Below are positions 18,630 through 26,953 of a DNA stretch of 64,000 nucleotides, in pieces. Every line of letters begins with the position of its first letter. Position 1 is the stretch's first letter. Made by a program: the position numbers and the translations under genes. A model generated the notes under the pieces. It made no database searches, was not told the DNA's origin, and saw only the letters and a list, made by a program, of their open reading frames with translations. Source of the stretch: Brevibacterium gallinarum (lineage in GTDB: Bacteria; Actinomycetota; Actinomycetes; Actinomycetales; Brevibacteriaceae); assembly GCF_014836885.1 (NCBI RefSeq), contig NZ_JACSPY010000008.1, forward strand, positions 95,694 to 159,693, read 5' to 3'.

Positions 18630-18644
18630 CCAGGCGCAGCCTGG
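18630..18644 (+). terminator. Short hairpin after the amino-sugar operon
   Basis: CCAGGC-GCA-GCCTGG forms a 6-bp stem immediately after the HAD stop codon. It is short and has no T-run, so this is a weak terminator call. The remaining 115 nt to the convergent pirin gene show nothing distinct. Confidence 0.4.
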
Positions 18645-18759
18645 CAGGAGCCGGTCGCTCTCGCCGCAGAGCGTACCCGCCGCATGGGGGGGACCCAGTT
18701 GGGCAGGGGTTTCCCCGTGCGGAGGCTCAGCCGCGTGGGGTCTTGAGCCGCACGGAATC

Positions 18760-19881
18760 TCAGCCGCGTGGGCGCAGGCGGGCGTTGGGCAGGCGCGGGG
18801 CCGGCAGCGGGTCGGGGGTGTCGGCCGGGAACGGCCCGAAGTCCATGTCAGCGGGCACCGCAGCATCTGACTGGTCCGCGCGGCCGGTGTCCGATGCGCC
18901 AGCCTCACCGGTGTGCGCGGGGCTCTCCTCGCGGCCGATCTCTGCCTGCCATTCCTGCCGGAAGGCGATGATCTCGTCATGGCTGCGGCCGACGAAGTTC
19001 CACCACATGACGATCTGCTCACCCAGCGGCGGACCGCCGATGAGCACGGCGCGCACCGGCTCATCACCGCGGGCAGTGACGGTCAGGCGCGTGGCACCGG
19101 GCGGGATGTAGGCCAGTTCGCGGGCAACCACCCGGCGCGCGGTCTCCTGCTCGCCCGCCTCAGATGCCGCCTCCCCGGCACCAGCGGACTCGACTGCCGC
19201 CTCGGCGCCGGTCGCGCAGATCTCAGCGTCACCGGTGTCGATGAGCACGCCGTGCTCGCTGTCGGGGTCGAGCTCCAGCTCCAGCGTCGCACCCGGTTCG
19301 ACATCGAGCTGCGCGGCGACTGCCGGCGTGCGGGTCTCCACCGGTGAGGTCAGGCCCGCGCAGCTGCCCAGGAACGTCGAGACCCGGCCGCCGGGCACAG
19401 TGGCGGAGTCGGCGACATGATGCTGGGAGCCCGGCGTGCCGAAGCGCTGTGCACTCGGCAGCGCGTACCACAGCTGCACGCCGTGCAGGATCCGCTCCTC
19501 GGGCCGGGAGAACTCCGAATGCGAGATCCCGGAGCCGGCGATCATGAGGTTGACCTCGCCGGGGCGCACGGTGTTGGCGAAGCCGGAGGAGTCGATGTGC
19601 TCGATCTCCCCGGCGAAGAGCAGCGTCACCGTCGCCAGGCCGGTGTGCGGGTGCCGGGGCACGGCCATCCCGCCGGTGGCGGTGACGTCATCGGGGCCGA
19701 AGTGATCGGCGAAGCACCACGGTCCGATGAGCGAGCGGCTGCGCTGCGGCAGGGTGCGGTGGACGGTCATCGCCCGCGGCCCGCCGAGCGGCACCGCCCG
19801 GGCGCCGAGGATCTCGACGCCGCAGGCCTCCTCGGCGCCGGTGCAGATGTGCTCACGCGGGTCGGTCTCTGTATTGCTCAT
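18760..19881 (-). CDS. Pirin family protein
   Basis: 373 residues. The N-terminal cupin carries the metal site MAVPRHPHTGLATVTLLFAG (HxH) and later GVQLWYAL, both pirin hallmarks. The C-terminal cupin ends with the conserved VMWWNFVGRSHDEI. A low-complexity insert of about 25 Ala/Glu residues interrupts the second cupin, and the last 60 residues are disordered. Bacterial pirins are associated with redox control and quercetinase-like activity; the role here is unknown. It is monocistronic, with a start at 19881. Confidence 0.9.
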   Translation of the reverse strand: MSNTETDPREHICTGAEEACGVEILGARAVPLGGPRAMTVHRTLPQRSRSLIGPWCFADHFGPDDVTATGGMAVPRHPHTGLATVTLLFAGEIEHIDSSGFANTVRPGEVNLMIAGSGISHSEFSRPEERILHGVQLWYALPSAQRFGTPGSQHHVADSATVPGGRVSTFLGSCAGLTSPVETRTPAVAAQLDVEPGATLELELDPDSEHGVLIDTGDAEICATGAEAAVESAGAGEAASEAGEQETARRVVARELAYIPPGATRLTVTARGDEPVRAVLIGGPPLGEQIVMWWNFVGRSHDEIIAFRQEWQAEIGREESPAHTGEAGASDTGRADQSDAAVPADMDFGPFPADTPDPLPAPRLPNARLRPRG

Positions 19882-19945
19882 CTCAATCCTCTCCGGGCCA
19901 CCGGCATCCGTGCGCCAGTCGTGTGCTCTCAGTGTAGGGAGACAG

Positions 19946-19980
19946 CACGGCCCTGGAACAGGGTCTGCTCCAGGGCCGTG
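19946..19980 (-). terminator. Terminator of the yceI gene
   Basis: CACGGCCCTGGA at 19946-19957 pairs perfectly with 19969-19980 across an 11-nt loop. It lies 56 nt past the YceI stop codon, reading on the minus strand. Confidence 0.7.
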
Positions 19981-20035
19981 GCAGTCATGTGCGCGGTGCG
20001 CGCCGGAAGCGCCGGGCGCCGCGCATGGGCGGGCT

Positions 20036-20575
20036 TCAGTCCTCGCTGCGGACGAAGGCGGCGTCGATCGAGATCGTCACCTTGTCGCTGACGAGCACGC
20101 CGCCGGCCTCCAGGGCGGCATTCCACGTGATGCCGAAGTCCTTGCGCGAGATCTGGGTCGTGGCCTCGAAACCAGCGCGGGTGGCGCCGAACGGATCGAC
20201 AGCCGCACCGCCGAACTCGACGTCGAAGGTGACCGGGCGGGTGGTGCCCTTGATCGTCAGGTCGCCGGTGAGCGTGAACTCCTCTTCGGTGCCCTCGATG
20301 CCGGTGGAGACGAAGGTCATCTGCGGGTGCTGGGCGGCGTCGAAGAAGTCCTCGCCGGTGACGTGGGCGTCGCGGTTCTCATCGCCGGAGTCGAACGAGG
20401 CGACCTGCACGGCGGCCTCGACGCGGGAGTCGGCGATCGAGTCGCCGACGGTCAGGGTGGCGTCGGCGTCGTTGAAGCTGCCGCGCACCTTGCTGATGCC
20501 AGCGTGGCGGACGGTGAAGCCGATGAGCGTGTGCGACATGTCGAGCTTCCAGATGCCAGGGGTCAGAGTCGTCAT
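20036..20575 (-). CDS. YceI family protein
   Basis: 179 residues matching the whole YceI lipocalin-like domain: GIWKLDMSHTLIGFTVRHAG at the start, then KVRGSFNDADATL and FEATTQISRKDFGITWN near the end. There is no signal peptide, so this copy is probably cytoplasmic, unlike E. coli YceI. Family members bind polyisoprenoid or other amphiphilic ligands. It is divergent from the fluoride-channel genes, and an 18-nt palindromic operator candidate sits in the shared promoter region. Confidence 0.92.
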   Translation of the reverse strand: MTTLTPGIWKLDMSHTLIGFTVRHAGISKVRGSFNDADATLTVGDSIADSRVEAAVQVASFDSGDENRDAHVTGEDFFDAAQHPQMTFVSTGIEGTEEEFTLTGDLTIKGTTRPVTFDVEFGGAAVDPFGATRAGFEATTQISRKDFGITWNAALEAGGVLVSDKVTISIDAAFVRSED

Positions 20576-20649
20576 AATGCTCCTTCATGTGGTTCGGGTT
20601 CGGACCGCCGGCAGGTGACCGGCTGAACATGCTCCACTGTACGCACCTA

Positions 20650-20667
20650 TAGTTTAACTTTCAACTA
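20650..20667. promoter_or_regulatory. MarR-type operator candidate upstream of yceI
   Basis: TAGTTTAACTTTCAACTA is an imperfect palindrome (14 of 18 positions symmetrical) in an AT-rich island between yceI and crcB. Operators of this size and pattern are typical of MarR-family repressors, which often control yceI-type genes. No MarR gene is in the window. Confidence 0.4.
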
Positions 20668-20764
20668 GATGTGCTGTGAGGTGCGCAACACCGCCGGCGC
20701 ACTGGGATACCCTGAGGCAGTCACCGCACCCGTGCGAGCGCAGCTCAGCAGAAGGAGGCCAGCC

Positions 20765-21241
20765 GTGTCAGCTCCCGCGCCGGAACTCACCTGGCGTCTG
20801 CTCCTCGCCGTCTTCATCGGCACCGCACTCGGCAGCCTGCTGCGCTGGGGTGCCGGCGAGCTCCTGCTGCTGAGCGGCATCGACGGAGCAGCACTGGCGG
20901 CGACGACAGCGGTGAATCTGCTCGGCAGCTTCTGCCTCGGCGCACTGCTCGAAACCCTCACCCGCCGCCAGCCGCACACCCCCGCCGCCCGCCTGCGGCT
21001 GCTCCAGCGCGGCCTGGGCATCGGGTTGCTCGGCGGCTTCACCACCTACAGCGCATTCGCTCTCGGCACGACGGCCCCGGCGCTGTCCGCGCTGCTCGGC
21101 GGCAGGCTGGCCACCGTTCCCGAGGCGGCGGTGTCGTTCGGCTGGGCGCTCACCGGCGTGTTCGTGACGATCGTCGGGGGAGTGGCGGCCGCTGCCTGCG
21201 GCATCGGTCTGGCCGCCCGGCTGTCAGGACGGCACCGATGA
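20765..21241 (+). CDS. crcB: Fluoride channel CrcB/FluC, first subunit
   Basis: 158 residues from the GTG at 20765, which has an ideal AAGGAGG SD six bases upstream; the open frame extends further up without an SD. Four membrane segments are present: LLLAVFIGTALGSLLRWGAG, ALAATTAVNLLGSFCLGALL, GIGLLGGFTTYSAFALGT and a last one near 120-150. NLLGSF and GGFTTYSAF are the CrcB pore signatures. It exports fluoride, usually as a dual-topology or heterodimeric channel. The start of the second crcB lies inside its stop (ATGA). Confidence 0.92.
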   Translation: MSAPAPELTWRLLLAVFIGTALGSLLRWGAGELLLLSGIDGAALAATTAVNLLGSFCLGALLETLTRRQPHTPAARLRLLQRGLGIGLLGGFTTYSAFALGTTAPALSALLGGRLATVPEAAVSFGWALTGVFVTIVGGVAAAACGIGLAARLSGRHR

Positions 21242-21630
21242 CCATCCTCCTGCTCGCCGCGGCGGCCGGTCTGGGCGGCACCGTGCGCTATCTGCTCGAT
21301 GTGTGGCTCAGCCACCTGCGCTGGGGTGCGATCCCGCTGGCCACCCCGCTCATCAACATCACCGGGTCCTTCGCCCTCGGACTGCTCACCGCACTGGCCG
21401 CCGGGACGGCAGCCACCGCCTCGGGCCCGGCCTGGCTCACCGTGCTCGGGGTGGGATTCCTCGGCGGCTGCACCACCCTGAGCACCGCCAGCGTCGACAC
21501 CGCCCGGCTGCTGGCGGCCCGGCGGATCCGTGCGGCACTCGGCGCGCGGATGGTCGGTGACAGGAACTCGGTCGTCAGTCCCAGCTGCGGGTGTCGACGA
21601 GGGTCTGCCCGTCGTCGGGCAGCTGACTGA
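21238..21630 (+). CDS. crcB: Fluoride channel CrcB/FluC, second subunit, lacking its last membrane segment
   Basis: 130 residues. Three CrcB segments are clear: the start LLAAAAGLGGTVRYLLDVWL, NITGSFALGLLTALAAGT and VGFLGGCTTLSTASVDTARL. After RRIRAALGARMV the family should have a fourth membrane helix; instead the frame runs 30 residues through Arg/Ser/Cys-rich sequence antisense to the end of the CoA-ligase gene on the other strand. This looks like a 3' truncation by a deletion near 21545-21575. If so the heterodimeric channel may be inactive unless CrcB1 works alone. Confidence 0.75.
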   Translation: MTILLLAAAAGLGGTVRYLLDVWLSHLRWGAIPLATPLINITGSFALGLLTALAAGTAATASGPAWLTVLGVGFLGGCTTLSTASVDTARLLAARRIRAALGARMVGDRNSVVSPSCGCRRGSARRRAAD

Positions 21631-22789
21631 CGAGCTGCACCTCGGCGTTGAACCGCAGACCGGCCCGGATCTCCTCGGCCGAGGCGGTGCGCACCGCCTC
21701 GGCCGCGGCACCGGCAGCCGGGACGATCTCGCAGCGGACATCGTCGCGGTGTGCGGTGCGGGAGATGACGAAGCGATACGCCGCGACCCCGTCGACGCGG
21801 TCCATCACCGCAGCGGCCTGGCGCGGGTGGAGGAACATGCCCCGGACCTTGACGGCCTGACCGACCCGGCCGAGCACCCCGGCCAGCCGGCGCCGGCCCT
21901 GCTCATCGGTCACCGGCGTCCCGGACTCATCAGCCACCCAGGCGGAGAGATCCCCGGTGCCGAAGCGCACGAGCGGTGCCTCGGCACGGATGAGCGAGAG
22001 CACCACCTCGCCCTCGCCGGCATCGAGCCGTGACCCGGTGGTGATGTCGCACACGGCGACATCGACACCGGCCGCCGTCACCATGCCCGCGCCCTGCCCG
22101 TCCTCGTAGGCGATGAGCCCGGCCTCGGCCGAACCGTAGGCCATCCGCACCTGCGGGACCCACTCCTGCAGCGCGGAACGCAGCTGATGCGGCAGCGGCT
22201 CAGCCGTCACGAGCGCCCAGCGAACCGGGAAGCTCTCCGGACTGCCGCCGGCGGCAGCGCAGACGTCGATGAGCGCCTTGAGGTAGCTCGGCAGTCCGAC
22301 ATAGCCGCGGATGCCCAGATCCATCAGCGCCTGCACCTGCAGCTGCTGACTGCCGATGCCCGCCGGCAGCACGGTGGCCCCGGCAGCGGTGATCGCCTCA
22401 TCGAACATCACCCCGGCAGGCGAGAGGTGATAGCCGAAGCAGTTTGCCACGACATCGCCGGGCTGCAGCCCGGCTGCGTTCAGTGCCTCGCCCCAGCGCC
22501 ACGGGTCGGGTCCCGGCGGCTGCGCCTCGTAGATGGGGCCGGGGGACTGGAAGATCCGCCGCGGGGTGAAGCGCGGGCTCAGATGGGCGCGGCTGGCCAG
22601 CAGCTCGTCCTTGCTCTGGACCGGCAGTGCGTCGAGATCCGCGGGGCTGTGCGCGCTGGCCGGGTCGAAGTGATGTGCTGCCAGCCGGTCGGCCAGCGCT
22701 GGGTTGGCGTCGGCTGCCGCCTGCAGCCGGCGGCTGAACTCAGCGGATGCGTGCGGCTCTGCCGGCACACGGGTGTCCTGGGCGTTCAT
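21575..22789 (-). CDS. Phenylacetate-CoA-ligase-like AMP-forming enzyme
   Basis: 404 residues from the ATG at 22789 (AGGAAAG SD); the frame is open 39 codons further up without an SD. It resembles the PaaK branch of adenylating enzymes: PVQSKDELLASRAHLSPRFT, NCFGYHLSPAGVMFDEAI, MAYGSAEAGLIAYED (the A5-like motif) and the hinge RVGQAVKVRGMFLHP. The glycine loop is replaced by IFQSPGPIYEAQ, which I believe is common in the PaaK-like relatives found with branched-chain-type ABC transporters. It probably activates an acid delivered by the transporter. It is the last gene of the minus-strand cluster, 25 nt after LivF. Confidence 0.8.
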   Translation of the reverse strand: MNAQDTRVPAEPHASAEFSRRLQAAADANPALADRLAAHHFDPASAHSPADLDALPVQSKDELLASRAHLSPRFTPRRIFQSPGPIYEAQPPGPDPWRWGEALNAAGLQPGDVVANCFGYHLSPAGVMFDEAITAAGATVLPAGIGSQQLQVQALMDLGIRGYVGLPSYLKALIDVCAAAGGSPESFPVRWALVTAEPLPHQLRSALQEWVPQVRMAYGSAEAGLIAYEDGQGAGMVTAAGVDVAVCDITTGSRLDAGEGEVVLSLIRAEAPLVRFGTGDLSAWVADESGTPVTDEQGRRRLAGVLGRVGQAVKVRGMFLHPRQAAAVMDRVDGVAAYRFVISRTAHRDDVRCEIVPAAGAAAEAVRTASAEEIRAGLRFNAEVQLVSQLPDDGQTLVDTRSWD

Positions 22790-22814
22790 GATCTTTCCTG
22801 CTTTCCAGCGGCTG

Positions 22815-23666
22815 TCAGAGCCAGCGCTTGCGGCGCTTGTAGTGTTTGACGTCGCGGTAGCTCTTCTTGCCGTCGCCGCCGATGCCGAGGTAGAACTCCT
22901 TGACATCGGGATTCTCCGCCAGCGCGCGGGCCTCGTCTTCGAGCATGATGCGGCCCTGCTCCATGATGTAGCCGTGATGGGCCACCGACAGCGCGGTCTG
23001 CGCGTTCTGCTCGATGACGAGCACCGTCAGACCCGTTTCGGCGTTGAGCCGGCCGATCGTTGCGAAGATCTCCTCGACGAGCAGCGGGGCCAGGCCGAGG
23101 GAGGGCTCATCGAGCATGAGCAGCTTCGGCTCGGCCATGAGCGCCCGGCCGATCGCGAGCATCTGCTGCTCGCCGCCGGAGAGGAACCCGGCGGTGCGGG
23201 TGCGCATGTCATGCAGCTTGGGGAAGAACTCGTAGACGAAGTCGAGCTGGGAGCTGATGCTGCCGTTCTTGGTGTACCCGCCGGCTGAGAGGTTCTCCGC
23301 CACCGTCAGGTGCGGGAACACATGCCGGCCCTCCATGCACAGGCTCAGCCCCTGCCGGACACGTTCGGGCGCGTCCATCCGGGTGATGTCCTGGCCGTTG
23401 AAGGTGATGGACCCGGAGCTCACCTCGCCCTGCTCACTGGGCAGCAGCCCGGACACGGCCTTGAGCGTGGTGGACTTGCCGGCGCCGTTGGAGCCGAGCA
23501 GTGCGACGATCTGGCCTTCGGGCACGCTCAGCGACAGCCCGCGCAGCACCAGGATGACGTCGTCGTAGATGACTTCGATGTTGTTGATCGCCAGCAGCGC
23601 ACCGTCCGGTGCGCCGGCCCCCGGCCCCGGGCGTGCGCCCGGGGCCGTCAGCTCGTCGGTGGTCAT
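22815..23666 (-). CDS. Branched-chain-type ABC transporter ATPase (LivF family)
   Basis: 283 residues. Walker A is LLGSNGAGKSTTL, the signature is FLSGGEQQMLAIGRAL and Walker B is LLMLDEPSLGLAP. The sequence is of the LivF class (smaller ATPase of HAAT systems). The C-terminal 30 residues, ending in KRRKRWL, extend past the usual domain and are basic. It overlaps the binding-protein gene by 4 nt. It pairs with the LivG-type ATPase at the head of the cluster to drive LivH/LivM. Confidence 0.9.
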   Translation of the reverse strand: MTTDELTAPGARPGPGAGAPDGALLAINNIEVIYDDVILVLRGLSLSVPEGQIVALLGSNGAGKSTTLKAVSGLLPSEQGEVSSGSITFNGQDITRMDAPERVRQGLSLCMEGRHVFPHLTVAENLSAGGYTKNGSISSQLDFVYEFFPKLHDMRTRTAGFLSGGEQQMLAIGRALMAEPKLLMLDEPSLGLAPLLVEEIFATIGRLNAETGLTVLVIEQNAQTALSVAHHGYIMEQGRIMLEDEARALAENPDVKEFYLGIGGDGKKSYRDVKHYKRRKRWL

Positions 23667-24853
23667 GGGGTGACTCCCGACTCGATCTCCTCCATCTTGC
23701 CGTCCTTGACCTCGTAGAGGTTCGAGGAGGTGGAGCCGCGGTGCGAATCGGCGGAGAACTCGACGGTGCCGTCGCCGATCACCTCACCGGTGTCGATGCC
23801 GCCCATCGTCTCCAGCGACTCGCGGATGTTCGCTCCGGTCAGGTCGTTGCCTTCGCTGATGGTGTGGCGGATGCCCTCGGCCATGACGTGCATCGTGTAC
23901 CAGCCCTGCACGTAGCTGGTGATCTTCGACTCGGGATCCTCGCCCTTCTCCTCCAGGTAGGAGGTGATCTGCTCGTGTCCGGGCTTGCCGGCGTTGAGCG
24001 GGGCGATCGGCTGGATCATGACATGGCCGTCAGCGGCGTCCCCGGCCGAGGTGATGAAGAGTTCGTTGGCGCACCAGTTGAGGCACACGATCTTCTGGTC
24101 CCCGCCTTGCGCCTGCAGGTCCTTGGCCAGCTGCGCGGCAGGGGAGGAGACGTTCTGGATGACGATGTACTTCGCGTCGCTGATCTGGCTGAGCAGGCCG
24201 GCGTAGTTCGTCGTGCCGGCAGGCATCGCGTAGGACTTGTAGTCGATGTCGAGGCCCTGCTCATCGACCCACGCCTGGCCGTCTTCGACCGGTGAGGTGC
24301 CGAACGGGGAGTCGTGGTGCAGCACCGCCACGCCTGCCTGCCCGCCGGCGTCCTCGGAGATCCAGTTGAGCGCCACGCGCATCTGGTCGGAGTAGGTCGG
24401 AGCGACGAGGAAGTTGTACGGCGACTCCTCCGGGTCGGTGAGGTCCTCGGCGAAGGAACCGGACATGAACGGCAGCTCGTCGTTGGCCACGCGAGTGCGC
24501 AGTGCTTCGGTGTCGCCGGTGCCCCAGCCCTGGATCGCGACGGCTTCGTCGTTGACGTAGCGGCGGTAGAGCTCCTCGGCCTTCGGGATCTCGTAGGCGT
24601 AGTCATTCGACTCGGCCTGGATCTCCCGGCCCTCGATGCCGCCGTTGGCATTGATGTAGTCGACGTAGGCGAGCATGCCCTCGTTGTACGGCGCGCCGAC
24701 GTCGCCGGTGGCCCCGGACTGATCGGCGATCATGCCGATGACGATCGGCTCGTCGGAGTCGGCGCTGGCTGAGCCGCCCCCGCCGCATGCGCTCAGCAGC
24801 AGCAGGGACACAGCCGAGACGGCGATGCCCGAGGTGACGGTGGTGCGTTTCAT
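23663..24853 (-). CDS. ABC transporter substrate-binding lipoprotein (LivJ family)
   Basis: 396 residues. A lipoprotein signal is visible: a basic N-terminus, a hydrophobic stretch and the lipobox LLLLSACGG near 17-25. The mature part begins EPIVIGMIADQSGATGDVG, the usual start of periplasmic ligand-binding type 1 proteins, and later has YDYEIPKAEELYRRYVNDE and VSSPAAQLAKDL. The SD AGGAGGA precedes the ATG. The ligand is unknown; the two CoA ligases in the cluster suggest a carboxylic acid rather than leucine. A 159-nt gap separates it from LivM, the largest in the cluster, so it may have its own promoter. Confidence 0.9.
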   Translation of the reverse strand: MKRTTVTSGIAVSAVSLLLLSACGGGGSASADSDEPIVIGMIADQSGATGDVGAPYNEGMLAYVDYINANGGIEGREIQAESNDYAYEIPKAEELYRRYVNDEAVAIQGWGTGDTEALRTRVANDELPFMSGSFAEDLTDPEESPYNFLVAPTYSDQMRVALNWISEDAGGQAGVAVLHHDSPFGTSPVEDGQAWVDEQGLDIDYKSYAMPAGTTNYAGLLSQISDAKYIVIQNVSSPAAQLAKDLQAQGGDQKIVCLNWCANELFITSAGDAADGHVMIQPIAPLNAGKPGHEQITSYLEEKGEDPESKITSYVQGWYTMHVMAEGIRHTISEGNDLTGANIRESLETMGGIDTGEVIGDGTVEFSADSHRGSTSSNLYEVKDGKMEEIESGVTP

Positions 24854-25012
24854 GATTCCTCCTGAGGTTGTGCACCGGTCCAGTGGTGCGGCTGCTGCGC
24901 AGCGGGTGTGATGAGCGGACGTCGGTTCGGTTGGTGGTTGCGTGTCTTCGTTCAGTGGCTGGGAGCCTGTGGTCAGTGATTGAGTGGGCGGTCGGTGAGC
25001 AGGTCGGTGCGG

Positions 25013-26077
25013 TCAGTAGCGGAACGGCCAGAAGCCGAAGAAGTCCTTGATGCGCTGCCAGATGCGGTTGAGGCCGCGCGGTTCGGCGATGAGGAAGATG
25101 ATGATGACCAGGCCGAAGATCGCATGCTCGAAGGCCGGCAGCTGGCGCTGCAGCATCGGCAGCACACCGCCGAGCGCATCGGCGACCATGCGGACCATGA
25201 CCGGCAGGAAGGACATGAAGATCGCCCCGTAGATGGAGCCGGCGATCGAGCCCATGCCGCCGACGATGATCATCGCCAGGTACAGGATCGACACGTCGAT
25301 GGTGAACTTCTCCCACGAGATGATCTCCGTGTAGTGCGCCAGCAGCGCACCGGCCAGACCGACGTAGGCATTGGACACCGCGAAGGCGGTGAGCTTCGTG
25401 CGGGTGAGGTTGACGCCCATGGCCGAGGCGGCGATGTCCTGGTCGCGCACGGCCATGAAGGAGCGCCCGACACCGGTGCGGAAGAGATTGGTGGCGGTGA
25501 TCGCCACGAGGATCGTGATGATGAGCAGGATGACGTACCACTGCTGCTCGAAGCTCGAGCGCTCGATCCGGAACCCGAAGACCTCCAGCCGGTTGACGTC
25601 GACGAAGCCCTGCCCTTCGGTCAGCCAGTTCCAGCGGCGGACGATGAAGATGATGAGCATCTGCGAGGCCAGGGTCGCGATCGCCAGGTACAGGCCCTTG
25701 AGCCGCAGCGCCGGCAGGCCGATGATGACGCCGATCACCGAGGTGAGCACGACCGCGCAGAGGATGGAGACCGGTGCCGGCATGCCGAGCCGGTCGGTCA
25801 GGATGACCGAGGTGAAGGCGCCGGCGGCGAGGAAGCCGCCCTGGCCCAGTGAGATCTGCCCGGTGTAGCCGACGAGGATGTTGAGCCCGATCGCGCCGAC
25901 GGCGGCGATGAGGGCGGTGTTGGCGATGGACAGCCAGTAGTTGTCGAAGACGAAGGGCACGAGGATCGCGATGACGGCGACGAGCGCCATCCGGATCATC
26001 TGCGGGCGGGTGTGCCACAGCCGCATCTCCGAGGTGTAGGACCGGTGGTGGCGGCCGGTTTCGATAGCTGCAGACAT
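25013..26077 (-). CDS. Branched-chain-type ABC permease (LivM family)
   Basis: 354 residues with about ten membrane segments and the LivM signature GYTGQISLGQGGFLAAGAF. A cytoplasmic loop carries RDQDIAASAMGVNLTRTKL, the ATPase-docking region typical of the family. It begins 3 nt after the LivH stop. After its stop there are 159 nt with no clear hairpin before the binding-protein gene. Confidence 0.92.
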   Translation of the reverse strand: MSAAIETGRHHRSYTSEMRLWHTRPQMIRMALVAVIAILVPFVFDNYWLSIANTALIAAVGAIGLNILVGYTGQISLGQGGFLAAGAFTSVILTDRLGMPAPVSILCAVVLTSVIGVIIGLPALRLKGLYLAIATLASQMLIIFIVRRWNWLTEGQGFVDVNRLEVFGFRIERSSFEQQWYVILLIITILVAITATNLFRTGVGRSFMAVRDQDIAASAMGVNLTRTKLTAFAVSNAYVGLAGALLAHYTEIISWEKFTIDVSILYLAMIIVGGMGSIAGSIYGAIFMSFLPVMVRMVADALGGVLPMLQRQLPAFEHAIFGLVIIIFLIAEPRGLNRIWQRIKDFFGFWPFRY

Positions 26078-26080
26078 GGA

Positions 26081-26953
26081 TCAGACCCTTTCGATCCGCT
26101 TCTCGCCGAACACGCCGTAGGGCCGGACGAGCAGGATGAGCACGAGTACGATGTACGGGATGACCTCCGCCAGGCCGGGATCGAGGTAGCCGGAGACGAA
26201 CGCGGTCAGCAGCCCGATGGTCAGACCGCCGACGATGGTGCCGGGCACCGAGTCGAGGCCGCCGAGGATGACGACGGGGAAGACGAGCAGGCCGAAACTG
26301 ACGATGTTCATCTCCACAGCGGTGACATCGGCGAGCAGGATGCCGGCGATGAGCGCGCTGATCGCCGCCAGGCCCCACGACATCGCGAACACGCGGCGCA
26401 CCGAGATGCCGACGGTCATCGCCGCCTGCTGGTCATCGGCGACGGCGCGCATGGCGATGCCGTGCTTGGACTTCTGGAAGAACAGCGTCAGCAGAGTCAG
26501 CACGATCGCGGCGATGAGCAGCACCCACAGCCGGTTGGCCGGCACCGCACCGCCGAGCACGGACACGGAGTTCGTGGGGAACAGGGCGGGCATCGCCCGC
26601 GGCTGGGTGCCGTAGAACATCTGCACGAGCGCGCTGAGCAGCCCGGCCAGACCGATCGTCACCATGATGATGGAGATGTGGCTCTGCCCGACCATCGGCC
26701 GCAGGATGAACCGCTCGACCACACCGCCGACGATGACGGCGATGACGATGCCGATGATGAGCGCGACGATGAGCGGCAGCTGGAAGATGACCCAGGCGGT
26801 GTAGAAGGTGTAGGCGCCCATGAGGAGGAACTCGCCCTGCGCGAAGTTGATGACGCCGGTGGCCTTGTAGATGAGCACGAAGCCCAGCGCAGCCAGCGCC
26901 AGGATGGCGCCCTCGGAGAGGCCGAAGATGACAAGGGTGATGAAGGTGCTCAC
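26081..26953 (-). CDS. Branched-chain-type ABC permease (LivH family)
   Basis: 290 residues, about eight membrane segments. LSEGAILALAALGFVLIYKA and NFAQGEFLLMGAY are the standard LivH start, and MRAVADDQQAAMTVGISVRR is the coupling loop. It overlaps the acyl-CoA synthetase stop by 4 nt, so ligase and permease are translated together. It forms the membrane channel with LivM. Confidence 0.92.
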   Translation of the reverse strand: MSTFITLVIFGLSEGAILALAALGFVLIYKATGVINFAQGEFLLMGAYTFYTAWVIFQLPLIVALIIGIVIAVIVGGVVERFILRPMVGQSHISIIMVTIGLAGLLSALVQMFYGTQPRAMPALFPTNSVSVLGGAVPANRLWVLLIAAIVLTLLTLFFQKSKHGIAMRAVADDQQAAMTVGISVRRVFAMSWGLAAISALIAGILLADVTAVEMNIVSFGLLVFPVVILGGLDSVPGTIVGGLTIGLLTAFVSGYLDPGLAEVIPYIVLVLILLVRPYGVFGEKRIERV

